A stretch of 64,000 nt of DNA from Streptomyces sp. NBC_00539 (GCF_036346105.1 NZ_CP107811.1:6467501-6531500), one strand, 5' to 3'; positions 39,471-48,500 are shown, counted from the stretch's first letter. Notes: generated from the letters alone by a model not told the origin. A program made the numbers and translations.

Positions 39471-40151
39471 TCAGCCGGCGGTCAAGCTGCCCAGCTCGGA
39501 CTCGAACAGCAGGTCGGGGTCGAGGCCCATGCCGGTGAAGTGGCCCGCCAACTCCAGGGAGAGCGCGCCGTGCAGGCGGGTCCAGAACGCCAGGGCCAGG
39601 CGAAGGTTCGATGGCGGGGCGTCCGGGTGGTCCCCGGCCCACTCCCTGTGACCGGCGGCCAGGTGGTCCTCGAAGGCGCGGGCCGGAGGGGCCGGGTCGG
39701 GCTGCGGCCCGGCCGCGGCGCAGGCGTCCAGCAGGACGGACATCATCTCCGAGGCGATCGTGGTGATGTCCTGCGGCGCGTGATACCCGGGGACCGGGGT
39801 GCCGTACACGAGGAAGTAGCGGTGCGGGTGCTCCAGGGCCCAGCGGCGCAGTGCCCGGGCGAGCGCGGCGAGATCCGGGCCGCCGCCCGCTCCCTCCGTG
39901 GAGCCGAGGACGCCGGTGAAGGCGTCGGCGAGCGAGCGGTACGCGTCCCGGATGAGTTCGGTGATCAGCTCGTCGCGGTTGGCGAAGTACCGGTACAGCG
40001 CCGGTCCGCTCATGCCCATCTGCTTGGCGATCGCATTGAGGGACAGCGCCGAGGCGCCGGAGCCGGCGATCTGCTGCCAGGCCTTCTCCTTGACCTCCTC
40101 GCGTACTTGCTGCCGGTACCGCTCACGAGGGGTCTGCGTGCTTGCGGACAT
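39471..40151 (-). CDS. TetR-family repressor with WHG-type C-terminal domain
   Basis: A 226-residue regulator. The helix-turn-helix LSLNAIAKQMGMSGPALYRYFANRDELITELI is followed by the WHG/TetR_C_33-type ligand domain (FLVYGTPVPGYHAP). Start ATG 40151. It is divergent from a zinc-free alcohol-dehydrogenase-like gene and probably represses it via GTTA-type sites in the 166-base gap. Confidence 0.92.
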   Translation of the reverse strand: MSASTQTPRERYRQQVREEVKEKAWQQIAGSGASALSLNAIAKQMGMSGPALYRYFANRDELITELIRDAYRSLADAFTGVLGSTEGAGGGPDLAALARALRRWALEHPHRYFLVYGTPVPGYHAPQDITTIASEMMSVLLDACAAAGPQPDPAPPARAFEDHLAAGHREWAGDHPDAPPSNLRLALAFWTRLHGALSLELAGHFTGMGLDPDLLFESELGSLTAG

Positions 40152-40185
40152 GCCCGTCGCCTCCCACTGCCCAACACCAGAATTG

Positions 40186-40283
40186 GTTAGAGGCTATCAC
40201 TATCGGCAAGGGCCATTAGTGATCCGGCGCATCTGCCCTTGACATCCGCGAGGCAGGCACGCAGTCTAGTTACACCTTCTAAC
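40186..40283. promoter_or_regulatory. Two related GTTA-containing sites between divergent genes
   Basis: GTTAGAGGCTATCAC (40186-40200) and, in the opposite orientation, GTTACACCTTCTAAC (40269-40283), the latter an inverted repeat GTTA/TAAC. One site lies near each promoter, as expected for a shared TetR repressor. Confidence 0.45.
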
Positions 40284-40317
40284 GAACACGAGAAGCAGTA
40301 ACCAAGCGGAGGTCGTC

Positions 40318-41349
40318 ATGAGCACCATGGAGCGGATCGAGATCGTCCTGCCGGGCAAGGTGGAGCCGGAAGGGCTGGAGTTGCACCGGGGTCCGCTCCC
40401 GAGGCCGGGCGCAGGCCAAGTGGTGGTCGCGGTGGAGGCCACCGGAGTGTCCTTCGCCGAGCAGCAGATGCGCCGCGGCCGCTACTACGACCAGCCCCCG
40501 TTCCCCTTCGTTCCCGGATACGACCTGGTGGGGACCGTGCTGACCGCCGGCGCGGGCGTCGCCCCCGGACTGCTCGGCAAGCGGGTGGCCGCCTTGACGA
40601 AGACCGGCGGCTGGGCCAGCCACGTAGCCCTGGACGCCGCCGACGTGGTCGAGGTACCCGCCGGCGTCGGCGCGGCGGAAGCGGAGACCGCGGTCGTCAA
40701 CGGCATCACCGCCTGGCAGATGCTCCACCGCAAGGCCCGGGTCCGCGCCGGCCAGACCGTCCTGGTCCACGGCGCCAACGGCGGAGTCGGCTCGATCCTG
40801 GTCCAGCTGGCGCTCGCCGCGGGCGCCCGGGTCATCGGCACCGCCTCCACCCGCCACCACGACGCGCTGCGCGCGCTCGGGGTGACCCCCGTCGACTACC
40901 GCTCCGGCGACGTACCCGCCCGCGTACGGGCACTCGCGCCCGGCGGCGTGCACGCGGTGTTCGACCACGTCGGCGGCGACGGCATCACCGACTCCTGGCG
41001 GCTCCTCGCCCCCGGTGGCACCCTCGTCTCGTACGGCAGCGCCGCCACCCGCGACGACGAGGGCTCCGGCGCGTGGCCGGTGCTCCGGCTCCTGGGCCGG
41101 GTGTGGCTGTGGAACTGGCTGCCCAACGGCCGTCGCGCCTACTTCTTCAACGTGTGGGCCGGGCGCGCCTACGCAAAGGGCCGCTTCCGGGCGCGCCTGC
41201 GCTCCGACCTCACCCAGGTGTTCACGGCCCTGCAGCGCGGGGAGATCACCGCCAAGGTCGCAGCCGAGATCCCGTTGGCCCGAGCCGCCGAAGCCATGCG
41301 CCTGGCCGAGTCCGGCACGGTCGCCGGAAAGGTGGTCCTCGTCCCCTGA
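40318..41349 (+). CDS. Medium-chain dehydrogenase / quinone-oxidoreductase-like protein
   Basis: A 343-residue MDR-family oxidoreductase. The GroES-like N-terminal domain (PFPFVPGYDLVGTVLTAGAGV) and the NADPH motif VHGANGGVGSILVQLALAAGA near 148-168 are clear. The zinc-binding cysteines of alcohol dehydrogenases are absent, so a quinone/enone reductase is likely. A central WLWNWLPNGRRAYFFNVW insert is typical of one actinobacterial subgroup. Controlled, by position, by the divergent TetR gene. Confidence 0.93.
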   Translation: MSTMERIEIVLPGKVEPEGLELHRGPLPRPGAGQVVVAVEATGVSFAEQQMRRGRYYDQPPFPFVPGYDLVGTVLTAGAGVAPGLLGKRVAALTKTGGWASHVALDAADVVEVPAGVGAAEAETAVVNGITAWQMLHRKARVRAGQTVLVHGANGGVGSILVQLALAAGARVIGTASTRHHDALRALGVTPVDYRSGDVPARVRALAPGGVHAVFDHVGGDGITDSWRLLAPGGTLVSYGSAATRDDEGSGAWPVLRLLGRVWLWNWLPNGRRAYFFNVWAGRAYAKGRFRARLRSDLTQVFTALQRGEITAKVAAEIPLARAAEAMRLAESGTVAGKVVLVP

Positions 41350-41373
41350 CCCGGCCGCGCCCGGTCCACGCCG

Positions 41374-41406
41374 GAGGGGCGGGGTGCGCGTCGCACCCCG
41401 CCCCTC
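41374..41406. terminator. Perfect 15-bp hairpin
   Basis: GAGGGGCGGGGTGCG (41374-41388) pairs exactly with CGCACCCCGCCCCTC (41392-41406) with a 3-base loop. It serves the rightward oxidoreductase gene and the leftward lectin genes. Confidence 0.85.
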
Positions 41407-41428
41407 GTCATCCGCTGTGCGGGACCGG

Positions 41429-42334
41429 TCAGACCTTGCCGTAGGTGCCGGTGGCCCACAGGGCGCCGCCCAGGCCAGGGCCGCCGTCGGACTTGTACAC
41501 GACGAAGTTGCCGTCGTCCTGGAGCAGGGCGTAGGCGCCGGGGTTGTCGGCGGTGCCGGCCCGCCAGGCCACGTTCTTCTCGTCGAACCAGTCGCGCAGG
41601 CTCATGTCGCCGTCGGCGCCCATGCGAAGTTCCATCGTGTAGTAACCGGCCGCGTAGGTGGCGCTGTTCCAGATGGCCTTGCCGTCGCTCTTTCGGTACA
41701 TGACCAGGTTGTGGTCGCTCTGGAGGACCAGCCACACGCTGCTGCTCTGCGCCCAGTCGCCGTCGAACCAGTAGCGGTACTCGTGCACCGCGTCGTTCGC
41801 GCACAGTTTGGTGGGCCGCTCCCGCCTCAACGGCGTCCAGTGCAACCCCATCTGGCCTTCCTTACGGCCTATGACCTTGAAGTTGCCGTTCGCCTCCAGC
41901 TTCGCCTGCGGCTTCATCTCGGTGTGGTCGCCGTAGGTCGCGGTGTGCCAGATGCCGCCGCCGGTCTGGGCGCTGCCGCCTTGGCGGTAGATGACGAAGT
42001 TGCCGTCGTCCTGCATGGTGGCGTACGCGCCGGGGTTCCCGTACGTGCCGCTGTTCCACAGCGGGAGCCTGTAGCCGCCGGGGTTGCCGAGGGCGTAGAG
42101 CACCAGGTTGCCGTCGGGCTGCATGACCAGTTCGGTCACCTGGGTCGGGTTGGTCATCTTCTCGCCCGGAGCGAGCCGCTGGCCCGTGTTCAGGACCGTT
42201 TCGCGGACGTCGTAGGGCCTGTCGCACTCGGCCGGCCCGGAGGGGGCGGCGTGTGCCGAGGCCGGGCCCAGGGCGGTCAGGGCCGCGGCGGCGAGCAGGG
42301 ATGTGAACGCACTGCGGAGCAGGCGGTGGCGCAT
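41429..42334 (-). CDS. Secreted B-type lectin-like protein 1
   Basis: A 301-residue exported protein. MRHRLLRSAFTSLLAAAALTALGPASAHAA is the signal peptide. Two bulb-type (GNA) beta-prism domains follow. Mannose-site motifs QxDxNxVxY appear four times: QPDGNLVLY, QDDGNFVIY, QSDHNLVMY, QDDGNFVVY; two more positions are degenerate (EANGNFKV, GADGDMSL). Conserved Cys near residues 58 and 197 could bridge. Such lectins bind alpha-mannosides. It is the last of three tandem paralogues; only 29 bases separate it from lectin 2. Confidence 0.9.
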   Translation of the reverse strand: MRHRLLRSAFTSLLAAAALTALGPASAHAAPSGPAECDRPYDVRETVLNTGQRLAPGEKMTNPTQVTELVMQPDGNLVLYALGNPGGYRLPLWNSGTYGNPGAYATMQDDGNFVIYRQGGSAQTGGGIWHTATYGDHTEMKPQAKLEANGNFKVIGRKEGQMGLHWTPLRRERPTKLCANDAVHEYRYWFDGDWAQSSSVWLVLQSDHNLVMYRKSDGKAIWNSATYAAGYYTMELRMGADGDMSLRDWFDEKNVAWRAGTADNPGAYALLQDDGNFVVYKSDGGPGLGGALWATGTYGKV

Positions 42335-42363
42335 GGTCGGTTCCCCCGTGTTCGGTCGGACGA

Positions 42364-43233
42364 TCAGATCTTGTTGTACGTGCCGCTGGCCCACAGGGCG
42401 CCGCCCTTGCCGGGCCCGCCGTCCTTCTTGTAGACGACGAAGTTGCCGTCGTCCTGGAGGAGGGCGTAAGCGCCGTTGTTGCCGGCCGTGCCGGTGCGCC
42501 AGCGGACCGTCTCGTTCTGCCCGAACTCGTGCAGGGACAGGTCGCCGTTGTCCCCCATATCCAGGGTCAGGGCGCTGCGGTTGCCGTACGTGCCGCTGCC
42601 CCAGATGGCCTTGCCGTCGCTCTTGCGGTACATGACGAGGTTGTTGTCCTTCTGGAGGACCAGCCAGACGCTGGCGGACTCGGCCCAGAAGCCCCGGTCC
42701 CAGGACATGTCGGTCGAACACACCCTGACGTGCCGCTGGATGGTGTCGGTCGACCAGTACCAGTCCTCGCTGCGGCCGCTCACACTGAATTCGCCGTTGT
42801 CCCTGATCGAGGCATTGACGTAGTCGTTGGCCCGGTTCCCGTAGGTCGCGGTGTTCCAGATGCCGCCGCCCGTCTGGGGGCCGCCGTCCTTCTTGTAGAT
42901 GACGAAGTTGCCGTCGTCCTGCATGAGCGCGTACGCGCCCGGGTTTCCGTACGTGCCGCTGTTCCACAGCGGGAGCTTGGTGCCGCCGTTCCCGATCGCG
43001 TAAACGACGAGGTTCCCGTCGGGCTGCATGACCAGCTCGGGCTTGCCGGGTGTCGGTACCAGGCTCGCCCCCGACGCGAGGCGCTGGCCGGGCCGCAGAT
43101 CCTCGGAGCGGCCGGTCGCGCTGGTCATGCACTGGCTGGGATCGGTGGCCGACGCCACCCCCGGGACCAGGACGGTCACGGCGGAGGCGGCGAGCAGGGA
43201 TACGAGCGCTCCGCGGAGCAGGTGGTGTTGCAT
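42364..43233 (-). CDS. Secreted B-type lectin-like protein 2
   Basis: A 289-residue paralogue of the flanking genes, with signal peptide MQHHLLRGALVSLLAASAVTVLVPGVASA. Intact QxDxNxVxY sites: QPDGNLVVY, QDDGNFVIY, QKDNNLVMY, QDDGNFVVY. The third and fifth positions are decayed (RDNGEFSV, GDNGDLSL). The segment LWNSGTYGNPGAYA is identical in all three paralogues, pointing to recent duplication or gene conversion. The most divergent part is the mid-section (ANDYVNASIRDN ... SWDRGFWAESASV). Spacing of 21 bases to lectin 3 suggests one transcript. Confidence 0.9.
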   Translation of the reverse strand: MQHHLLRGALVSLLAASAVTVLVPGVASATDPSQCMTSATGRSEDLRPGQRLASGASLVPTPGKPELVMQPDGNLVVYAIGNGGTKLPLWNSGTYGNPGAYALMQDDGNFVIYKKDGGPQTGGGIWNTATYGNRANDYVNASIRDNGEFSVSGRSEDWYWSTDTIQRHVRVCSTDMSWDRGFWAESASVWLVLQKDNNLVMYRKSDGKAIWGSGTYGNRSALTLDMGDNGDLSLHEFGQNETVRWRTGTAGNNGAYALLQDDGNFVVYKKDGGPGKGGALWASGTYNKI

Positions 43234-43254
43234 GGGTGTTCCCCCTGTGGCGTG

Positions 43255-44139
43255 TCAGATCTTGTTGTAGGTGCCCGTGGCCCAGATGCCGCCGCCCTTG
43301 CCGGGGCCGCCGTCCTTCTTGTAGACGACGAAGTTGCCGTCGTCCTGGAGCAGGGCGTAGGCACCGTCGTTGTTCGCCGTACCGGTCCGCCAGCGGACCG
43401 TGCCGCGGCCTTCCTCGACCAGGGTCAGGTCACCCCGGTCCTTGGGGGCCATCTGCAGGGTCACCCGGTATCCGCCCCCGTACGTACCGCTGTACCAGAT
43501 GGCCTTGCCGTCGCTCTTGCGGTACATGACGAGGTTGTTGTCCTGCTGGAGGACCAGCCAGACGGTGGCGGACTGGGCCCAGTTGCCCGTCCACCAGCCC
43601 TCCGCGGCCGTCGCGTACTCCGAGCAGAACCAGGCCTGGCGCTCCGAGCTGCGGGTGGTCCAGTGCTGGTTGCTGCGGCCTTCGACGAGGAACTCGCCCC
43701 CCATGAGAGAGGCTTCCACGGACCCGGTCCCGGAGCCGTAGGTCGCGGTGTGCCAGATGCCGCCGCCGGTCTGGGGGCTGCCGCCCTGGCGGTAGATGAC
43801 GAAGTTGCCGTCGTCCTGCATGGTGGCGTACGCGCCGGGGTTCCCGTACGTGCCGCTGTTCCACAGCGGGAGCCTGTAACCGCCCGGGTTGCCGAGGGCG
43901 TAGAGCACCAGGTTGCCGTCGGGCTGCATCACCAGCTCGGTCGTGCTGACCTTGTCGACCAGGCGGGCTCCCGGTTCCAGACGCTGGCCGGGGTAGATCG
44001 TCGCGAGTACGCCGCTCTTCCGCCCGCTGCAGGCCGGCGGGGCAGCAGCGGCCGGGGTGGCGGTAGCCGGGACCAGGGCGGTCAGGGCGGAGGCGGCGAG
44101 TACGGATACCAGCGCTCTGTGGCGCGTGCGGGTGCGCAT
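43255..44139 (-). CDS. Secreted B-type lectin-like protein 3
   Basis: A 294-residue member and the promoter-proximal gene. Signal peptide MRTRTRHRALVSVLAASALTALVPATATPAAAA. QxDxNxVxY sites: QPDGNLVLY at 72-80, QDDGNFVIY, QQDNNLVMY, QDDGNFVVY; degenerate positions SLMGGEFLV and PKDRGDLTL. Its first domain is nearly the same as lectin 1 (NPGGYRLPLWNSGTYGNPGAYATMQ in pieces), while its C-terminus matches lectin 2 (KKDGGPGKGG), a mosaic pattern. Possible roles: binding of fungal or self mannans outside the cell. Confidence 0.9.
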   Translation of the reverse strand: MRTRTRHRALVSVLAASALTALVPATATPAAAAPPACSGRKSGVLATIYPGQRLEPGARLVDKVSTTELVMQPDGNLVLYALGNPGGYRLPLWNSGTYGNPGAYATMQDDGNFVIYRQGGSPQTGGGIWHTATYGSGTGSVEASLMGGEFLVEGRSNQHWTTRSSERQAWFCSEYATAAEGWWTGNWAQSATVWLVLQQDNNLVMYRKSDGKAIWYSGTYGGGYRVTLQMAPKDRGDLTLVEEGRGTVRWRTGTANNDGAYALLQDDGNFVVYKKDGGPGKGGGIWATGTYNKI

Positions 44140-44472
44140 GGTCGGTTTCCCCCCAAGGAATGTGCACTTCTTCGACCGGACCGGTCATGTGCGCTCCCTT
44201 TTTACACCGCTGCGCAACGAAGTGATCAATCGAATACTTCGAGGGCCGGCTGCGGGCGCGTGGGGTGCGAACAGGAGCGGCGCGCCCCTCCGCGCATGCG
44301 GTGTGCCCGGCACGCCAAGGCCCGGCTCGGCCATCCCGCGACCCTGGCGACGTCCGACCACGCGGTGTCGAAGAAGGGCTCGGCGCACTCCCCGATGAGT
44401 TCCGCGGCGTGCGGCGGTCTACCCCTTGGCAAGCCGAAGAAGCCCTGCAGCCGCCCCGGAAGGGTGAGGAAC
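44140..44472. other. 333-base gap with the lectin promoter
   Basis: The region holds the leftward promoter of the lectin operon (44201-44229) and, on the other side, the ribosome-binding site GTGAGGA of the YciI-like gene. The patch 44195-44240 is AT-rich for this genome. No further gene is seen. Confidence 0.5.
44201..44229 (-). promoter_or_regulatory. Promoter of the lectin operon
   Basis: On the minus strand, TTGATC (44229-44224) and TGTAAA (44206-44201) are separated by exactly 17 bases, close to the housekeeping consensus. The predicted transcript start is about 55 bases before the first lectin ATG. Confidence 0.5.
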
Positions 44473-44865
44473 ATGAAGTACATGATCCAGCTGAACGTGC
44501 CGGCCGATCAGTGGGACGCCATCATGTCGTCGTACTCCAAGGACGACATGGAGGCCATGTTCGCCCACATGAACGCCCTCAACAACGACCTCACCTCCGC
44601 CGGGGAATGGGTGGAGGGGCGTGGTCTCGGCGGTCCGTCGCTGGTCAAGACGGTGCGGGCCGCGAGCGACGGACAGCGGCAGGTGACCGACGGGCCGGCC
44701 CAGGCGGGACGGATCCTGGCCGGGTACTGGGTCGTCGACGTCGACAGCGAGGAGCGCGCCCTGGAGATCGCCGCGAGGGCGTCGGCCTGCCCCGGGCCGG
44801 GCGGGAAGCCGGGCTCCGACCCGGTGGAAGTGCACCGGATCCCCGAGGACCCGACGCAGGCCTGA
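44473..44865 (+). CDS. YciI-like (DGPF/YCII domain) protein
   Basis: A 130-residue small ferredoxin-like alpha/beta protein with MKYMIQLNVPADQWDAIM at the start and DGPAQAGRILAGYWVVDVDSEERALEIAARASACPGPGG in the YCII core; the DGP motif is the family hallmark. Such genes commonly pair with an ECF sigma-41 type factor, but none is adjacent. ATG 44473 follows GTGAGGA. Function unknown; possibly stress-related. Confidence 0.88.
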   Translation: MKYMIQLNVPADQWDAIMSSYSKDDMEAMFAHMNALNNDLTSAGEWVEGRGLGGPSLVKTVRAASDGQRQVTDGPAQAGRILAGYWVVDVDSEERALEIAARASACPGPGGKPGSDPVEVHRIPEDPTQA

Positions 44866-44982
44866 GCCGGGGAGGCAGCCGGCGTCCCGGACGGGCAGCC
44901 GGCGTCCCGGGCCGCGCGGGGGCGCGACGCCGGTGACGCGGCAGGGGCCGGCCCTCCTGGACCCGGCCGGGCCGGGAGGGGC

Positions 44983-46653
44983 TCACTCCGTGCGCAGGAC
45001 CTCCGCCAGGGCCTGGCGCAGCGCCGCCTCGGGGTCCGCCTCCGGGCCCTCGGCCCGCCAGGCCACGAAGCCGTCGGGGCGTACCAGGACCGCGCCCTCG
45101 GCCGTGGTGCCGTGCACCTGCGCCCAGTCGGCGGGGCCGTCCCCGCCCGCCCCGCCCGGCGCGCCGTGCCCGTCGTACACCAGGTCGGCCCCGGGACCGG
45201 CACCGATCCGGTACGCCTCCAGCCGTACCCCGCCGGCCTCCGCGATGCGGCGCGCGGCCGCGTGCCAGCCCGCGGCGTCCCCCGCGCCGCTGAGCAGCAC
45301 CATCGAACGCTCGTAGAGGTCGAGTGTGGACAGGCGCTGCTCGCCGCGCCGCAGCCACATGTGCGGAGCCCGGCTGCCCGGCTGCCCCGCCAGCCGCATC
45401 CCCTCGGGCACCACGTCCTGCTCCGGGTCGGCGCCGACGACGGCCCCCCGCGGGTAGCGGTAGGCGAGCACGACGTTCAGGATGCCGCCCTGCCGGCCGC
45501 CGCCGATCCCCGGCGGCGGGGCGAAGCCGGGGTGGCTGTGTTCCACGGAGCGCGCCGAGGCCCGTGCGCTGGTCGCCAGCGCCACCGGCCGCCGCTCCGC
45601 GTCGTACGTCTCCAACAGCCCGGGACCGGCCCAGCCGTCCAGCACGGCGGCCAGCTTCCAGGCGAGGTTGTGGGCGTCCTGGATGCCGGTGTTCGAGCCG
45701 AACGCCCCCGTCGGGGACATCTCGTGCGCGGAGTCGCCGGCGAGGAACACCCGCCCGGCGCCGTAGCGGTCCGCGACCCGTTCCGCGGCGTGCCACGAGG
45801 CCTTGCCGGTCACCTCCACGTCGAGGTCGGCGACACCGACGGCCCGGCGGATGTGCTCCTCGCACCGCTCGTGGGTGAACTCCTCCAGCGTCTCGCCGTC
45901 CTCCGGGTGCCAGGGCGCGTGGAAGACCCAGTTCTCCTTGTTGTCGACGGGCAGGAGCGCGCCGTCGGCGTCCGGGGAGGTCAGGTAGCACACGATGAAC
46001 CGCCGGTCGCCCACCACGTCGGCGAGCCGGCGCGAGCGGAAGGTGATGCTCACGTTGTGGAAGAGGTCGCCGGGGCCGCTCTGCCCGATGCCCAGCCGCT
46101 CCCGGACCGGGCTGCGCGGGCCGTCCGCGGCCACGAGGTAGTCGGCGCGGACGGTGCGGCGCCGGTCGGTGGTCCGGTCCCGTACGACGGCGGTGACGCC
46201 CTGCGCGTCCTCCTCGAACGACTCCAGCTCGTGCGAATACCACAGCTCCCCGCCCTGCTCCCGGGCGTTGTCCAGCAGCACGGGCTCCAGGTCGTTCTGA
46301 CTGCACAGGCACCAGGAGGTGGGACTGAACTTCGCCAGGCCGCCCCCCGGGTCGATGTTCTTGAACAGCCACTCGCCCGCATCGCCCACGAGGGTCGGTG
46401 TCTGCAGGATGCCGTGGTTGTCCGCCAGCAGCGACGCCGCGGTCTTGATGTCCGGCTCGATGCCGGCCACCCGGAAGAGCTCCATGGTCCGGACGTTGTT
46501 ACCGCGGCCGCGCGGGTGGATCGAGGTTCCCGCGTGCCGCTCGACCAGGGTGTGCCGTACCCCGTGGCGCCCCAGGAACAGGGACGTGGACAGGCCCACC
46601 AGGGACCCGCCGACGATGAGGACCGGAACCCGGTGGTCGGCTTCGTGCTGCAT
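44983..46653 (-). CDS. Spore-pigment FAD hydroxylase (WhiE-ORFVIII type)
   Basis: A 556-residue class A flavoprotein hydroxylase of aromatic polyketides (TcmG/PgaE/WhiE-VIII type). VLIVGGSLVGLSTSLFLGRHG is the FAD-binding motif at residues about 10-30, VAADGPRSPVRERLGI the DG motif, and FLAGDSAHEMSPTGAFGSNTGIQDAHNLAWKLA the GD motif. The C-terminal thioredoxin-like domain (about 400-555) is typical. ATG 46653 has TGGAGG upstream. It is divergent from the polyketide operon by 190 bases, the same place as whiE-ORFVIII in S. coelicolor, and should oxidise the spore pigment late in sporulation. Confidence 0.93.
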   Translation of the reverse strand: MQHEADHRVPVLIVGGSLVGLSTSLFLGRHGVRHTLVERHAGTSIHPRGRGNNVRTMELFRVAGIEPDIKTAASLLADNHGILQTPTLVGDAGEWLFKNIDPGGGLAKFSPTSWCLCSQNDLEPVLLDNAREQGGELWYSHELESFEEDAQGVTAVVRDRTTDRRRTVRADYLVAADGPRSPVRERLGIGQSGPGDLFHNVSITFRSRRLADVVGDRRFIVCYLTSPDADGALLPVDNKENWVFHAPWHPEDGETLEEFTHERCEEHIRRAVGVADLDVEVTGKASWHAAERVADRYGAGRVFLAGDSAHEMSPTGAFGSNTGIQDAHNLAWKLAAVLDGWAGPGLLETYDAERRPVALATSARASARSVEHSHPGFAPPPGIGGGRQGGILNVVLAYRYPRGAVVGADPEQDVVPEGMRLAGQPGSRAPHMWLRRGEQRLSTLDLYERSMVLLSGAGDAAGWHAAARRIAEAGGVRLEAYRIGAGPGADLVYDGHGAPGGAGGDGPADWAQVHGTTAEGAVLVRPDGFVAWRAEGPEADPEAALRQALAEVLRTE

Positions 46654-46726
46654 CGATGCCTCCAGAGGCAGGCGTTCGGGTGGGGCGGGAGTTCCGCGCT
46701 CTTGACAGCTGCTCCGCGGGCACGTC

Positions 46727-46747
46727 ACCCGCGTGGTTCACGCGGGT
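46727..46747. promoter_or_regulatory. Perfect 9-bp-arm palindrome between divergent pigment genes
   Basis: ACCCGCGTG (46727-46735) and CACGCGGGT (46739-46747) with spacer GTT lie roughly midway in the 190-base divergent promoter region. A TTGACA hexamer lies at 46702-46707 on the plus strand without a convincing -10. Confidence 0.55.
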
Positions 46748-46843
46748 CGCGCACTTCCACGGACGGGCACAGGATCGAGACACGCTGACGTCGCGACACC
46801 GCGGCCGGCGTTCACCGCTGCCCTCGAAGGAGATGTGCGCAGG

Positions 46844-48001
46844 ATGACCACCACGTCTGAACGTGTTTCAGAACCGCCGAAGCGACAGATGTCGAAACGT
46901 GTCTCCCAGTCCGTGTTCGACGGCTCCAGGCTCCGCGTCGTCCTGCTGGTGGATGTGTACGACGGCGCCCAACAGCAGTTCCTGGAGGCGTACGAACAAC
47001 TCTGCACCCAGGTCTCCTCGGTTCCGGGGCACGTCAGCGACCAGCTGTGCCAGTCGATCGAAAATCCATCCCAATGGCTCATCACCAGCGAGTGGGAGAG
47101 CGCCCCGCCCTTCCTCGCGTGGGTGAACAGCGAAGAGCACGTGCGGATGGTGTCGCCGCTGCACGGCTGCGTGCGGGACACCCGCTCGCTGCGCTTCCAC
47201 GTCGTCCGGGAGACCGGTGGCCCCGCCGCCGGCGCCGCACCCGAGCGGCGGCGCCTGCAGAGCTCCCCCCGCATCGGCGACGGCGTCGTCCGCCACGCGC
47301 TCACCTTCACCGTCAAGCCGGGCAGCGAGGAGGCCGTCGCCAAGATCCTCGCCGGCTACGCCTCGCCCGAGCCGCGGGTCGACGACACCACCCGGCTGTG
47401 CCGGACGTCCCTGTTCATGTACGGCAACCGGGTGGTACGGGCCGTCGAGGTCAAGGGCGACCTGCTCGCGGCGCTGCGCCACGTCGCCCGGCAGCCCGAG
47501 GTGCGGGCCGTCGAGGAGGCCATCAACCCCTACCTGGAGCAGGACCGGGACCTCAACGACCCCGAGTCGGCCCGCGTCTTCTTCACCCGCGCGGCCCTGC
47601 CCGCCCTGCACCACGTCACCGCCGGGCACGAGCACCCGGAGGCCGAGCGGCACGCCCTGTACTACGAGGCGCGCCCGGACTGCGGCATGCGGCTGGCCGA
47701 GCTGCTCGCGCAGCACGACGAGTCGGCGGCCGACGACCCGCGCAGCCCGGTGCTGCGCAGCACGATCTTCCAGCGCGACGAGGTCGTGGTGCGCCTGGTC
47801 GACGTGCGCGGCGACCTCGACGACGCCGACCCCGCGCTCTGCCTGGGCTTCGCCGACCCCGCCGTGGCGGCCGAGTTGACCACGCTCTTCGACGGCGCCG
47901 CCGGGGCGGACCCGTCCGCGATGCGGGGCGAGGACTTCGCACGCCTGCTGGAGCTCGCGCGCATGCGACTCATCACTGACCGCCGGTCGCCGGAGGCCTG
48001 A
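46844..48001 (+). CDS. SchA/CurD-like protein with ABM domain (WhiE-ORFI type)
   Basis: A 385-residue protein. Residues about 28-110 form an ABM/ferredoxin-like fold ([23 protein letters not shown]), and residues about 145-380 a SchA/CurD-like domain of paired ferredoxin-like units. It is the first rightward gene of the pigment cluster, as whiE-ORFI. Its biochemical role is not known; related proteins support polyketide folding or release. ATG 46844 is preceded by AAGGAGA at a long distance. The gap to the cupin gene is 61 bases. Confidence 0.9.
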   Translation: MTTTSERVSEPPKRQMSKRVSQSVFDGSRLRVVLLVDVYDGAQQQFLEAYEQLCTQVSSVPGHVSDQLCQSIENPSQWLITSEWESAPPFLAWVNSEEHVRMVSPLHGCVRDTRSLRFHVVRETGGPAAGAAPERRRLQSSPRIGDGVVRHALTFTVKPGSEEAVAKILAGYASPEPRVDDTTRLCRTSLFMYGNRVVRAVEVKGDLLAALRHVARQPEVRAVEEAINPYLEQDRDLNDPESARVFFTRAALPALHHVTAGHEHPEAERHALYYEARPDCGMRLAELLAQHDESAADDPRSPVLRSTIFQRDEVVVRLVDVRGDLDDADPALCLGFADPAVAAELTTLFDGAAGADPSAMRGEDFARLLELARMRLITDRRSPEA

Positions 48002-48062
48002 CCGGACCAAGCGGGCCGCGGCCACAAACCCGCCCGGCGCGGCACACATCGGAGGGAACATC

Positions 48063-48500
48063 GTGATCACAGCCAAGCCCCGAATCGTCGGACTCGACGA
48101 GGTCGAGCCCAACCGCCGGCGCGGCGGCGACCTACGCGCCCTGCTCACCCCCGCCACCGTCGGCTCGACCAGCGGTTTCATGGGCGTGGCCATGGTGCAG
48201 CCCGGCGACCGCATCGCCGAGCACTACCACCCGTACTCCGAGGAGTTCGTGTACGTCGTCTGCGGGCGGCTCGAGGTGGACCTGGACGGTGAGCCGCACC
48301 CCCTGCTGCCCGAGCAGGGGCTCCTGATCCCCACCCATGTGCGCCACCGGTTCCGCAACGTCGGCGACACCGAGGCCCGCATCGTGTTCCACCTGGGCCC
48401 GCTGGCCCCGACCCCGCCCCTCGGCCACGTCGACACCGAAGGCACCGACGCCGTCGCGGACGGCGCCCCGCCGGCCGACCTCTCCCAGGTCCGTTCATGA
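48063..48500 (+). CDS. Cupin-type polyketide cyclase/isomerase (WhiE-ORFII / CurC type)
   Basis: A 145-residue single-domain cupin. [20 protein letters not shown] is cupin motif 1 with two His and a Glu as metal ligands, and [11 protein letters not shown] motif 2. Known relatives (WhiE-ORFII, CurC, SchB) are needed for pigment assembly and may act as a cyclase or oxygenase. GTG 48063 follows GGAGG. Its stop overlaps the KS-alpha start by four bases (ATGA), so the genes are translated together. Confidence 0.92.
   Translation: MITAKPRIVGLDEVEPNRRRGGDLRALLTPATVGSTSGFMGVAMVQPGDRIAEHYHPYSEEFVYVVCGRLEVDLDGEPHPLLPEQGLLIPTHVRHRFRNVGDTEARIVFHLGPLAPTPPLGHVDTEGTDAVADGAPPADLSQVRS

Noticed and set aside
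42529-44865. A 778-codon rightward frame across the lectin genes
   Set aside because: It runs opposite three intact lectins. Only its last part (44473-44865) is a real gene with its own start and ribosome-binding site.
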